A stretch of 64,000 bases of DNA from Gordius sp. MW1 (taxonomy: Eukaryota; Nematomorpha; Gordioida; Gordea; Gordiidae), in the NCBI GenBank assembly GCA_964036665.1, contig OZ038529.1, positions 25,492,060 through 25,556,059 of the forward strand, in the 5' to 3' direction. Positions 1 to 12,198 of this stretch are shown piece by piece (within the stretch, counting starts at the first letter, position 1; each line of letters opens with the position of its first letter). The notes beneath the pieces were generated by a model. It searched no databases. It was not told the DNA's origin and worked only from the letters and a program-made list of their open reading frames with translations. The position numbers and the translations under genes were made by a program.

Positions 1-1462
1 GGGATTCCCTAGCAACCGTCGGGTTGGTGAAGCCGAGTTCGGAATTTATGAGGGAGCATTGGGGTAGCGGGGCAGGGGGTGTTTGGTTTGAATCGGCGTT
101 GAGCAGAGACAGAAAGCTAATCGGACCCAGTTTGGGGTGTGGTTGATTAGAATGACCTCCATTTTGAAACAACATAGATGATTCACTACTACATTGCTCC
201 CCGCTAACGGGCGTGCTCAAGGGTGGAGTGGGTGAGGGAAAAATGGCGTTGCTCGTGTGATTGTTGGAATAATCGTGTCCGATGATTAAAAAGGGAGGCG
301 TGAAGGGTGTCGATTGTTGGGAGTTGGAGGAGGTGGGGGGAGTAACGGGGTGTTGGAGTCTAGGAGACCCCGAACCTCCCAAATGTCGCGAGCAAAAGCC
401 CCGACGTTGGGATTCTTTCAAGCAATCCCGCCTCGAACACAACCGTCTCCACTGCTTCCCATTAAATTTTTTGCGAACGCCTTGGCCCGTAATCATAATT
501 TGTCCCTTGACGTAGTTGCCACCAGACACGACGGGACTAGGGAAGGGAGAAAGTTTGAAGGCGCAAGGGGTATTACTACTGCTCAGCGAGTGCGTCATTT
601 GAGACGATGAACCGTTACTACTATCACCCAGGCTATGACTGATAATTTCATCCACATTTACGAGGGGGAACTGAGTTGCACAACGGGAACGGTGCAGCAT
701 CAACTCTTCGTGCCACGGCCAACGCATCAATCTCAAGTGGGTTCGGTTGACGCATCTAATAACGTTATTCATCCCCGAGTTTCCTAAAATATTTCCAGAT
801 GGAAGGGCATCTCCTTGAACAGCGACCCGAAATGTGAGGGCGTCGGGATCGAAGGCGAGCAAGGTGCAGGGTCGATAAGTGGGAGGTTGTTCGGTTACCC
901 TGCAACAAACTCCGCACCCGTCCTTCTGCAAAGGCGACCGTAGGGCCGAGAGTAGCACATTTAAAGATGGCGGTTGATCGGACAATATCTCCACCGGACC
1001 GCTCTCACCGCCGCCGTCGTCGTCGTGATGATTAATAGAAACGCTCAACGTGGCACTTGATGGGATGTCCTCGACCCTATGGCTAGAATTAATGATATTG
1101 GAATTCAAGAAGTCCTTGCTGCTACAGAGAATCACGACGTGGACCGTGTCACCTGATGTGTTGATGGATGTGATAGAGGCGGGAAGGTAGGCGAAGTGAT
1201 CATCAATATGATTATTATAAACACCCGGAGCAGGTTGTTGGTGTGGTATGGGTCGCCTGAGCAAAACTCTGTGGCCGATCCAATCGTTGGGGATCCTGAA
1301 ATGATTCGGAAAGGGAACACCAGCTTCCCTCTTAGGCTTGAAGCTAAAACCACCGTTGGGTTCTAATTGAGTGAAAGCCGTAAATCTGACACCGGTGCCC
1401 AGCAATAAAGGTCGATTGACTTGAATGCCCCCGGGGGAAGAATCCACGTGGCTGCTCAGCAT
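1..1462 (-). CDS. cic: Capicua-like HMG-box repressor, N-terminal part (runs off window)
   Basis: The reverse strand is open without a stop from an ATG at 1462 to the window edge, about 487 codons. Residues about 329-360 read [14 protein letters not shown] followed by [15 protein letters not shown], the Cys/His-containing basic block I associate with Capicua proteins. Upstream, around residues 247-255, is [13 protein letters not shown], matching the end of the conserved N-terminal Capicua region (DUF4819-like). The earlier segment with W-I-G-H-R-V-L-L also fits that region. The rest is Ser/Pro/Asn-rich linker. Capicua is a nuclear HMG-box repressor controlled by RTK/MAPK signalling; its HMG box and C1 motif would lie beyond coordinate 1. 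The ATG is preceded by an in-frame TAA around 1525, so 1462 is a credible start of a short isoform, although a further 5' exon is not excluded. Family assignment is from remembered motifs. Confidence 0.78.
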   Translation of the reverse strand, partial: MLSSHVDSSPGGIQVNRPLLLGTGVRFTAFTQLEPNGGFSFKPKREAGVPFPNHFRIPNDWIGHRVLLRRPIPHQQPAPGVYNNHIDDHFAYLPASITSINTSGDTVHVVILCSSKDFLNSNIINSSHRVEDIPSSATLSVSINHHDDDGGGESGPVEILSDQPPSLNVLLSALRSPLQKDGCGVCCRVTEQPPTYRPCTLLAFDPDALTFRVAVQGDALPSGNILGNSGMNNVIRCVNRTHLRLMRWPWHEELMLHRSRCATQFPLVNVDEIISHSLGDSSNGSSSQMTHSLSSSNTPCAFKLSPFPSPVVSGGNYVKGQIMITGQGVRKKFNGKQWRRLCSRRDCLKESQRRGFCSRHLGGSGSPRLQHPVTPPTSSNSQQSTPFTPPFLIIGHDYSNNHTSNAIFPSPTPPLSTPVSGEQCSSESSMLFQNGGHSNQPHPKLGPISFLSLLNADSNQTPPAPLPQCSLINSELGFTNPTVARES

Positions 1463-4400
1463 TTTGAGGTGATTAGTTAAACTATTATTCGTAATCCGTG
1501 AATGGGTTAGAGAGGGGGGTGCTGGTTAGGGAACAAGCAAATGCACGATTAAAATAGCGAAAAATAGTGTTTGGGGAGTAGGAGGGGGGAGCTATGGGCA
1601 TCCACGAGGTCGTTATCTCTCGATGATACACACAACACAAATAAGTACAAAAAGTGTGTGCGCATATGTATGAATGTACCCTCCTTGCCCACAAACAAGT
1701 TTTGCTCTTGTGGGTCGATGTTGAGTTAATTGTGCAAAATATATCAAAATATCATAGCTATGATGTGTAATAAATTTGAACGAATCGGCGTTTGTTTGTG
1801 AAGGGAAACACGTGCGAACGCCCAGCAGGTAAAAGGACCAGGGGTAAGGCTGTGTTGAATTGCCTAACACTCCTCGTCATTCGTCGCTAAGGCATCCATC
1901 CCCCTCATAAATCAGCTGTTTGCAGATTGTCACCAACGGCGCAAGGGTCGACATTTGACACAGGATGTCACAGGAGGTAAGAAGAATTTTGCTCGAAATC
2001 GATTCGTCCTTGATAAACTAAGTGAGCAAATGGAAAATATAAGAATTGATCGTAATTTTAAAGTTTGCAAGTTAATAAAATCACCCTCGCCGCAACGTGC
2101 CAATTTAAGTTCCCTACAATTAATCTTAATGCTTTCATATTTCCAGAAGGAACAAGAGTAGTGTTAACTAAAATAATGTCTTACAGCCTCACCCAAAAGA
2201 AGTTGTTTAGATTTGGTTAAGAATGCGTAGTTAATTCTCAGGAGTCATCATAGCAAAAATGAAAGAAGTTAGATGACTAGCAGCTTAAGGAAGAGAGATC
2301 GTGAAGGGGGAAAAGGAGTAATGGAGTAGATTGGCGGTGCCGAGTAAAAATCGATAAGCCCGAGCCAGAGAGCTAGCTCCCTCCCTCCCTACTAGTCTAT
2401 GATGCCACACATCTGAAAGTGTAAAATAAAAATCTCTTACACGGATTATTCTGCCTGACTTGGCCTTAGAAGTGAGAACGACATCAAACAAAGTGTGACA
2501 AACGTGTGTGACGACACTAAGATGTCATGATCATCCTTGCACATCTCACTCAATTACAAATTGAAGCCTTGAAACTGGCAAAAGGGTGGAAATGGGTTGG
2601 GGTCGGGTTGAGGAGTTACACCAAAATATAGATTGAAATAGTAGATGAAGTCGGACCGCTCTTTGGTGTCGTTTATAATATTATTAATATTAAAACTAGT
2701 GTTAACAACAACCATATTTATGAAGCGGGGGGGGTGGGATTTGCTTTACCTTAAGCGGAGGCGTTTAACCGTTATTCAGGGATTCAAAATCTAATTATGT
2801 GCGTGTGACGGGATGAAGCAGTTCCAGAGTGTTGACAACAACCAATTTGCAAAGTGCCAAACACATCCTAAAGAAGAGCTGCATCGCTGCATTGCACCAC
2901 GTTGTAGAAGGGATTATTATTATGTTATCGATTTAGAACTTTTGAATGGCAACACCCACACTTATTACTAAATTGACCCATAGGCTTTTCCAATTTTATC
3001 AACCCCATTTCAACCATTTTAAAAGACAACACATTTAAAATCATTGAGGTTCAATACTTTTTTAAAGGGTGATTTAAACAGCTTTTTTACACAAAAATTC
3101 ACATTAAAACTGTTAAATTTAAATATCATTTAAAAGTTTTGAATTTAGACAAAACAATCCCTAAGGCACATTTCCCCCAATATAGAGTCAACTTTAGTAA
3201 GCCCAGCTAGAATTAATATATAAAAAATATCGTTGAATCTAATATTTTAATAACGTTCAACTTAAGTAAATGTCCTATAAATGCATGTGGATGTTTCATT
3301 AAGGTAACTCTCAGCTAGCGATTAAAAGTTTCATTACATAGTTTTTTAAAATGTATTAAATAAAACTGAGAATTTTTAAGTTCAGTTTTGGAAATTTATG
3401 TTCAATGAGTTAGAGCTAAATGTTCCCTCAGTTCAGACATTGCTAAAGGGCTTGCTATTTATTATGGGGTTAAAGCACAGCAAATGAATAACAGATATAC
3501 ACCTAAATTTATTCACATTGAGAGACAAACAATTTTTTACACTGTCTCTTATTCCTGTAAATACCTGATTAAAATCACACAAAATATTCTTCTTTTATTT
3601 TAAACACTCATAATTTAGTGTAAGGTAAGGTTCATCATTAACATAATATCATAACCAATGTAAAATATATTAAATTATCATTACAAAATTATAAATTCAA
3701 GCATCTTCATCAATCATTATTTCCAAAGTGATGATAGGGCTTGGATTAAAGGAAAGATAAAATTCAAAAAAATACTTAAAAATTAGGTTCAAAATCTGAA
3801 GGACACTAGTGCAAACAATTATAGCTTAAGGTTAGTTCTTGAATATAAAAATATTAACAAAAAAATCCACTTAGCATTTACGTGATTTTAAATTTTTTGT
3901 TATTGTACAAAATGTATTTTGCCAATCAAAACATGTTTAAAGTATATCAAAGACTTTAGTAAAATTTTTAAGATAGGCCATCATAAACACCTTGCTATAT
4001 AAATTGATGCAAACAAATTAATGCATACAAAATCTATATGAAAGTAAATAATTTGTTGGTAATTATTATAAATTTATTGTTAATTTATTTTATAAAACAT
4101 AATGAGATAAATACAAACTGGTTTCAAAAGTTTTAATTTGTCTTGTGTGAAGTTTGTGACAAATTTTTTGTATATATTAAGTGCTTTTTTACATTTCTAG
4201 GTAGTCAGATTATTGATGAAACCAATAAATTTCAATATTATCATGAGTTTTGCTCTACCCTAATTTGTAATATAAATCATTTAACAATAATAAAATCTTT
4301 AACAATGTCCTTTTCGTGAAAAACATAATCTAAGCATCCATATAAGACTGTTGCACAAGGTATGAGTAGGATATGATATAATGTCATTATATGCATACCT

Positions 4401-5505
4401 TAATAGCATTAAAAGCAAATATCCATAAGATAATTAATATCATGCATTATAAAATCATAGGCATATTGCAAATTGTCCCATAGATAATGAAAAATAAAAT
4501 TAAGTATATCACTTATTTATAAACCACAAAATTTTAAGGATATCAATATTGAGCTTTATATGTTACAAAAATTTTCCTTATATAATAATATTTCAATCTA
4601 AACATAAAAAATCTGTATTTTATTAGAAATCCTAAGATAACAGTTGACTTGCAACTACATTTTAAATAAATAAACTATATCTTTTACATTACTTATGGGC
4701 CTTAAATATTGTCAACATTCAATATCCATATGTTATTCAAGAGTCCAATGATCGATGAATGAATTTTAAAAATACCTTAGTTAATTCATCCGATTGGCTA
4801 AATTAATCACATGATTTTTATGTATGAATATTTAAACAACTACAAATTTTAACTTGACATTCTAAAAAAACAATAAAAACATTCATATCTTGTTTGCTAA
4901 GTTAATATGTTCATAGTATAAATCAAACAATTAATCGTCTTCTTTCAATAACTTTTCTATTAATTAAATAGAATTGTGAAACATTTGTTGAATGATTGTA
5001 AATATTTCTTAAGTGTATAAATTATTTAATAGCTCGAATCAATAAACTTAAATTGTTAGAATTATTATAAAGTATTCTTTCAACTTTCAAACGTTTTTAA
5101 ACTGACTTAATTGAATCATTTACATTAAATTCTACTTTAAGTTAGTGACGGCTTTTTATAATACTTGTAGCTAATCATAATATTAGGACTAGGATAATCG
5201 TAAATAAATTTGATTGATGAGCCTTAAAACAATTACATAACTAAATCAATATCAATTTTGTTAATTTTTTTACTTTTTTTATTAACTCTAACCATCAAGT
5301 TTTTTTATAATTTATTTTTTTATACTAAAGTTTTCGAAATTAAAATCTTAATAAAACGCGCATCAAAAGTTATAGAAGAAAAACTAATAAAATTGATATA
5401 AACAAAATCTTATTTTGGAAAACTACGATATCCCTCAAAAGATCTGCTCGGCAATGTTCTGATGTCCAAAGATATACAAACAACTCTTAAATATTTATCC
5501 TTTAA
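1463..5505. other. Upstream region of the Capicua-like gene and AT-rich intergenic DNA
   Basis: I see no exon with recognisable homology. The first kilobase is moderately GC-balanced and would hold the 5' UTR and promoter of the minus-strand Capicua-like gene. From about 2900 the sequence becomes very AT-rich with scattered short A/T runs. Short open frames at 1955-2161 and 2285-2491 have no domain character and are taken as chance. Confidence 0.5.
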
Positions 5506-5762
5506 AACACACAAACAGGCTATTATGCAAATGCCCAAAAAATATTAACAACCTCACCCATTCTTTATTTTTAACATCATCATTACTATTCAAAGAAAAC
5601 TGAATCTTCTACTTATTTACCTAGAAACTCTTCACAAACACACAAATAGGCAATAAGGCAAATGCTCAAAAAGACCAACTACCTCACCCATTCTATCTTT
5701 TTAACATCATCACTACTATTCAAAATATACTTACTACTTATTCACCTAGAAACCCTTCACAG
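5506..5762. repeat. Two tandem ~128-base monomers upstream of a LINE
   Basis: Two successive copies share CCTCACCCATTCT, TTTTTAACATCATCA, CTACTATTCAAA and ACCTAGAAAC..CTTCAC. The first copy runs about 5506-5635, the second about 5636-5762. They lie just before the plus-strand LINE coding remains. Tandem monomers at this place are typical of a LINE 5' promoter region, which is my interpretation. Confidence 0.6.
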
Positions 5763-6184
5763 AATATCACCTATCTATTTACATTGGTACTTTACTTATC
5801 CCTATTTTATTATTCATAGTTCTTTTTACAATAGATAGATTTATATATATAAAATAAAAATTATACATAATTTCACAAACAATGCAACAATCACTTCTTT
5901 TTTTACATAAACATATCACCCTTAAAATGTTCAGAGGATTTTTACAGATCTAATATCTATATATTTTTAATATATCTTGATAATGTTTTACCAACTGCTT
6001 CAATTTTTATAAAATAATATAAATATGGGTTTCACTAACTTTTGTTGTGCATGCAAATAACTTGTTAGCCTCAAAAAAAATAACTGTTTTATAATAAAAG
6101 GTCACCCTTCTGCACGTTGTATCTCCTCTGGGAAAATCCCACCTGCTAGCCCTCTTATTCCCCCTCTTGCCTCCATAATAGAGG

Positions 6185-8860
6185 GTGCTCCTCATGACTT
6201 GCACATCCAACTCAGATCCTCAATCCTTAGACAGCCCCATTATTACCACTTCTTTGGACTATTCTTGGAGTGACTCATTTTTTGCCTTAACCTTTCCCAA
6301 CACTATAACAAGAATCCCTAGGGGTGCTCGCCCGGCTACTCAAAAGTTTTTAATCAATCTTATAACTTTCATAACAAACTCTCCCTCAAATCTTACTAAC
6401 TGGGATGAACTTTTCAGACTTACCGTTCACACCTTATATGTAAGAGGACCCAACATCGAAAATCTGTCCAAACATATTAAAGACTCCTTTTTAAATTTCA
6501 ATATTGATAATATTTTTAAAAATACCCCCCAGCACAAACAATCCCCAAACTCCTCCACTGTCAAGCAAACTGCAAAACAAATTTCTAAAAAAAATTGATA
6601 ACTTTAACCCCAAATGTGCTCTAAGAATATTTTATGAGACTCAATTGCTCCTTCTCCCTTGATTCATACCAACAACTCAAATCTAAACATCCCCCATCCT
6701 CATCGGCAAATCGACTCCCTACCTCAGCCTCTTCCATAAAACTAGACTCTTCCGACATTCGGGAAGCCATCAATTCCTTTCCCATCGACTCTGCAGCAGG
6801 CCTTGACAGTTTCCGCCCCGTTTATTAACAATACCTGATTAACCTCCAAATCGTGAGCGCTGCAATTCTACTCAACTCTATAACGTCCCTATGCAATTTA
6901 ATTGTCAACGGTAATATTCCTACCAAAATAATCCCTATATTGTTCGGCGCTAAACTCATCGCTATCAAAAAACCTGATAATTCGGTAAGACCCGTTGCTA
7001 TTGGCAGTGTTTTTGGACGTATCATATCAAAACTCATTTGTAAGACAATCAAATCTAGTTTAAGCGACAAGTTAATTCCTCATCAATTAGGGTTTGGGGT
7101 AGGCGGCTGTGAGGCTGCCAGTCACGCTGCGCGGCTAAGTCCTCAACAAATTCCCTCCAATCACTGCATGGTTAAATTAGACTTTGCCAATGCATTCAAT
7201 AATATTCGCCGAGAAACGATAATTAATTCCTTCATTGATGAGTTCCCAAAGTTTGCAAATTACATCAGTTTAAGTTACGGTTGCATATCAAAACTAAAGT
7301 TTGTTTTAATTGAATCGGCAGAAGGTAACAGGGTGACCCTCTAGGTCCACCTTTGTTTTGTCTAGGGATCAAAAATTTTACCGAATCTATCTCAAACCAA
7401 TGTTCTTTATCATTAAACGTCTGGTACCTAGACGCTGCCACCCTATGCGGTCCTCCGGAAGAAATCTCCAAGACCATTCTTTTAATCCGAGATTATGAAG
7501 CTATCCTAAACCTGAAAATGAATAGCTCTAAATGCGAGATATATCAGTGCCCGGATCCAGACATATTTCCCATTTTTAAGCCTTTTTTAAAAGTTGAAAT
7601 GAAGAGTTTAACTCATCTAGGCTCTCCAATAGGTGGGCAAATCGCCTTAATAGAGTTTTTAAATAGGTACTTATCAACTCTTTCCTCAAAGACGGAAATT
7701 CTCAATACCCTCCCAAAACATCATGCGTTTTATATAATCAAAACCTACTAAAGCTGGGGGCTTAGGCATACGCCCAGCTACTCAATTTCTTTAACAGCTT
7801 TTATCTCTTCGTATAAATCCGCACAAGGTTTGATCGACCGATTAATCAAAACAAGCGAGGATCCATCGTTTGCAAGCTCTAGATGTCTGGTCCGCCAACG
7901 TCAATCCAGGGACCCCCTTTCCCATAACCTCAAGACAAAAAGATTGGGATGCTGGCCTCGTATCGCGCTACGTTGATTACCTCTTAACGAGTTGCGAAGC
8001 CCGCCAGCACTTCAACCTTAAATCTTTGGTTTCTGATGAATCGGGTAGCTTATCCTAGCTCACTTTCTGGATTGATGTTGGAGGACCCAGAGCTAGCATA
8101 CTCCATTCAAAGGAGTATTCCTGCCGCAACTGCTCCCAGAACATAGCATTTATGCAAAACACCCCCTACACTGCCTTTACAATAAATTTAAATACATAAG
8201 GCACGAAAAGGTGAATAGCCTTATCCAAGCCGCTTTTAGAAAAGCCAATATCCCGTCCATTTTAGAGCCGTCGGACCCTTCGTTGGAGGGAAGGATGCAA
8301 CCAGACGGCTCAACCCTCATCCCTTGGCAAAATGGTCTACCCCTTAAATGGGATTTTACCTGCATAGACATTTTTGCCCCCTCTAACCAGATCTACAACG
8401 CTCTGACCCTCGCCAAACACCGCAAAACGGTAAAATACCAGGCCCTCCTACCCTCTAATATCTTTACCCCCATCGTTGCCTCGTGTTCTGGGACTTTTGG
8501 TCCTGCCGCCATCAAGCTTTTTAAAGATATCAGCCGTCACTGCCCGCCCTCTAAATATTCCACAAATTTTTTACTTAAACAAAAAATTGGTATTTTTATA
8601 GCAAAGTACAATTTTAAATCCCTGGCCGACAGGCGGCCACTTTTAAGATGACACATGCGACGCTTTTTAATTATAAATTTTTTTTATACCCGCTTTTATA
8701 TTTTTCGAACTTTAACACTTCGTTTTTATAATGTTCTTACGTTCAAATAAACAATTTAAAAAAATAAAATGAAAAGAATGGGAGATAAGAAGTGTCCGGG
8801 TCGTTCGACCTAAAGGCCGGGCCGGACCACTGTCGTAAAATTAGATTTTATGGGCCGCTT
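6185..8860 (+). mobile_element. Decayed LINE with reverse transcriptase and C-terminal restriction-like endonuclease
   Basis: Several broken plus-strand frames read in order as one non-LTR polyprotein. The N-terminal part (6185-6598) has IPRGARPATQK and NWDELFRL. The reverse transcriptase (about 6750-7750) has HQLGFGV, a GCEAASHAARL block and VKLDFANAFNNIRRE; the catalytic YxDD is YLDA (the second Asp is lost), and GDPL-type residues are disrupted. A spacer follows at 7870-8058, then 8211-8651 with QPDGSTLIPW and LKWDFTCID, the PD-X(n)-D arrangement of the PD-(D/E)XK endonuclease of early-branching LINEs (R2 superfamily). The frame is broken by several stops and shifts, so the copy is dead. 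The AT-rich tail to about 8760-8860 is probably its 3' UTR. A relative is at 52.9-54.7 kb. The exact clade is not assigned. Confidence 0.8.
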
Positions 8861-9700
8861 GGGGGGCACCATGACAAGATTTGTATATTCGTCCCCAAAA
8901 AAGATTTTTTATATAACGTATTATATTATTTTTGTGTATTTATTTTAATTTGATTGTATTATTTGCTGATCTTGTTTCTTATTTAAAAAAACAAGAAAAT
9001 AAATAAATTTAAAATTCTTTAAAATGGTGAAAATATTTCGAAAGATTTAAATAAAAAATCATTTTGAACCGGGATGTTCGGGAAGCTTCAATAATTCGGG
9101 CATGGCCGCAGGGACACTTAGAGAGGTTAGGGCTCGGGGGGGGGGCAATTTAGTTAATCGGACCGATCTGGCTTTGGGCAGAGATGTTTTGACAAATCTG
9201 ACCTCCGATAAGATTTAAATTTTATGTATAAAATATAAAACTTTATAAAAAATAGTCATTTAAGACAAGGTGTATTTTGTTTTGCCCATTGATTTTCTAT
9301 CTAGAACTTAACCTATGATGGGAGCATTCTCAATGAATTGCTAATAATTTCAATCCATTTTATCGATGGATTTACTATTTAAAATGTTTACAATCTATTG
9401 ACTTAAAAAAATTTCGTTCTGCAGTGCATGTGGTTATGGGGAGACAAAAAAGTGTGGTTATATTTTTAATAACATTTTGTAAGTGTTAGGCTTTCGGGAG
9501 CATGCTTGGCGTGAAATGTTTTTTAAGTTTGAGACAAAGCAAAATACCATAAATCATCTTCTTTTTGTTGATGTTTGTGCCAATTAAATTATTTAGGAAT
9601 ATTTTCGTGTTTTTAGCACAATAATAAACAAGATGTCTAATCACTTAGAATTTAATTTTTTTTATCAAAAACCGTTCAATTACTTGTATAATGAAGAATT
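8861..9700. other. Intergenic DNA, no gene seen
   Basis: AT-rich sequence with one GC-rich patch near 9070-9190. No exon, repeat unit or RNA gene is recognisable. Confidence 0.4.
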
Positions 9701-9704
9701 CCAT

Positions 9705-9898
9705 CAAGCATGCGTAGGCAGGAGGGGAGAGGGAGGCAGGGGGGGGGGCGGTCCCCCCCCCTTCCAAATGGGGGGGGGGAAAAAATTTCAATGCAAAAAC
9801 CCTTAAAAATTAAAAAATGTGTTTTGCCCCCCCCCCCCTAACTAAACTTTTGAACGTTTTGCCCCCCCCCACTAATTCAAAACCTGGCTACGCCCATG
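9705..9898. mobile_element. Short G/C-run MITE with CGTAG(CC)-type ends
   Basis: The left end reads GCATGCGTAGGCAGG and the right end CCTGGCTACGCCCATGAT, which are inverted. Between them lie long homopolymer runs of G (about 9738-9780) and C (about 9828-9870). The same end motif recurs at about 26540-26700, 34286-34355, 42025-42185, 51935-52400 and 61150-61295, so this is a dispersed non-autonomous family. Confidence 0.65.
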
Positions 9899-10242
9899 AT
9901 TAAGGAGATAAAAATTTTAATGTAAATAAACCTCAAAGGATTCCGTTGAAATATTAATTCGACAATATTGCCTCTTGGCAAATCGGGGTTTAATTTAACA
10001 TCTAAATCGCATAAATTAGCATTATGTTCGTCAACGCTGCTTCTTATAAATTTCATCTGAATCGGCTAGTCGAATCACTTGTTGAATGTCAAAATCCTTT
10101 TTATGCAATTTATTACATAGAAAGGATGTATAGCTGAAAATTTTATCAAACTGTGGTGTTCACCCCTGGAAAAACTCGTTTTTTTGTTGTTGTTGTTTGT
10201 TTATTTCTTCGTATGCTACGATTATTATTATTTATCGGATAC

Positions 10243-11183
10243 CTAATGAGTCACGACAGATTACCCCTGTTTATTACGTTACTGTACGTTTGTTTATGAC
10301 GTTACTCTACTCCTGTTTATGATGTTATTATTACTATACGCCTGTTTATGTTAAATCATGTTTCTATTCCCCCTTCCCTATTCCTTTTTTTTATTACCCT
10401 GTTACTCAAGTTCTAGTTTTAAATTGCTGGAAATGTACTGAGTCATAGCTTTAGCTAGAAAAACTTTACTTGGAAATGTGCCAAGAATAATGATGAGCGA
10501 TAGCTATATATATCCCTTTTTTAAAAAATGCATTCATTCTCAATTCTCGATTCTTCCTTTTTTTCTTTTCTTTTTGAGTGAATAAATATATCCGAAAAGA
10601 TGTAAAATTAGAAAGACAATTTATTAAACCATCGCCTATAATTTTATCGCGGACATTTATATTAATAAGCAGATTTTTTTCGATAATTATGAAATTGATT
10701 AGAACACAACCAAGCCTTTTATCATTATGAGAATTTAGATTATTCTTAAATAAATAAAATTTTAATTCGGGCAATTAAATAAATAAAATTCTTAAATTGG
10801 ACTATGGAAATAAAGTGCGATTGTTTAAAAGATAAGGTAAATAAAGAAGATGGAAAGTACTCAAACGAATAAAAATCCTCAGTTATTTAATTTTGTAAAA
10901 ACAAAATAATAAAAAGGGATATATATAGCTATCGCTCATCATTATTCTTGGCACATTTCCAAGTAAAGTTTTTCTATCTAAAGCTATGACTCAGTATATT
11001 TCCAGCAATTTAAAACTAGAACTTGAGTAACAGGGTAACAAAAAAAGGAATAGGGAAGGGGGAATAGAAACATGATTTAACATAAACAGGCGTATAGTAA
11101 CATCATAAACAGGAGTAGAGTAACGTCATAAACAAACGTACAATAACGTAACAAACAGGGGTAATCTGTCGTGACTCATTAGT
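10243..11183. mobile_element. Foldback DNA element with ~270-base terminal inverted repeats
   Basis: The left end (10243 onward) reads TAATGAGTCACGACAGATTA; the right end is its complement, TAATCTGTCGTGACTCATTA, finishing near 11183. Inversion continues inward for about 270 bases, including GATGAGCGATAGCTATATAT at about 10492 against the complement near 10915, with few mismatches. The central ~390 bases carry no credible transposase; an antisense frame at 10466-10774 overlaps the left arm and looks fortuitous. A TA at each edge could be a TA target duplication, but it is part of a palindrome and cannot prove it. Confidence 0.75.
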
Positions 11184-12116
11184 CACAAACAAAAAGGGAA
11201 ATCAAGTATTCATGTTCTAAAGTGATTTGGCCTTATAATTTATAAAAATGCCCGTGGGAGGTGGGGAAGATGCTATTTCGTTTTTTAGCAAGTGAATTTG
11301 GAAAAAGGAAATTAATGATTTAAAACTTTTCTGTCAATAATTTAATTCGAAAAAAAAGTATATATATATATATACTTTTAATATATATATGAGTCTCTAG
11401 TCTTTTATGCAACTTTAAATACTAATTTAGATATTGATCAAAAGAAAATATTTCGCCAATTGATAAATATCTCGGGCATTGATATACTCAAACATATCTT
11501 TTGCGTCTTAAGCCTCATTTGATTTTGTAATGGCCTAAAATAATAATGTAAACTGGACCTGTCCCAACAATATGATTTCAATTAAAAGAAAAAATCGGTT
11601 CGCATGTTAAAGGTATATGCTCAATATATAACTTTGAATTGAGTTAAAGGTATATGCTCAATATATAACTTTGAATTCTTTTTTAACCGAGAATATATTA
11701 AAAAATTAACTTCTCCTTTGATTTTAAAACTGACGTTTTTCTCATACATAAGTGTGAATAATGTATTTGCGCTTATGACAACAAATGTGGTTTTTGTTTG
11801 TCCCTCGGAAATTTCAAAAATTGTTAGATTTTCTGAACGATGGTCGGGAATTTTTTGAAGTTTGGTTTGCCAGGGCTGCGGTGGTGTGTTAGGTCAAATT
11901 TAAAAAATTGTGGGCTGGATTGGAATCCGGCTTAACAATTTTTTAAACAGATGTTTGTTTGCACTACAAAACCTATTTGTGTATATTTCAATTTTAATAT
12001 ACTAAGAATCTATCATTGTGTCCACTCGCATACTTCCGCTAAATACAAGTGTACTTTCTATTCACTAAAAACAACAATACTATTTAAAGGGGTTTTATCA
12101 ATCATACTTCTACACT
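11184..12116. other. Intergenic DNA with a short AT microsatellite
   Basis: There is an AT dinucleotide tract near 11358-11376 and a direct repeat listed separately. No gene is seen. The last bases lie downstream of the minus-strand exchanger gene. Confidence 0.4.
11606..11677. repeat. 37-base tandem duplication
   Basis: GTTAAAGGTATATGCTCAAT... occurs twice in direct succession (11606-11640 and 11643-11677) with no mismatch over 35 bases, indicating a recent local duplication. Confidence 0.85.
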
Positions 12117-12122
12117 TTTATT
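12117..12122 (-). terminator. Polyadenylation signal of the Na+/H+ exchanger gene
   Basis: AATAAA on the reverse strand, 77 bases past the proposed stop codon at 12199-12201. Confidence 0.5.
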
Positions 12123-12198
12123 TATAGAGTAACAATAATTTCATAATGCCGAATATAAAATATATTTAGCATTCTAGCACTTTCGTCCTTGGTGCCAT

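Noticed and set aside
282-610. Two overlapping plus-strand frames near the window start
   Set aside because: They are antisense shadows of the Capicua-like coding exon.
10466-10774. 102-codon frame inside the foldback element as a transposase
   Set aside because: Lys/Asn-rich, lacks any catalytic motif and overlaps the inverted arm.
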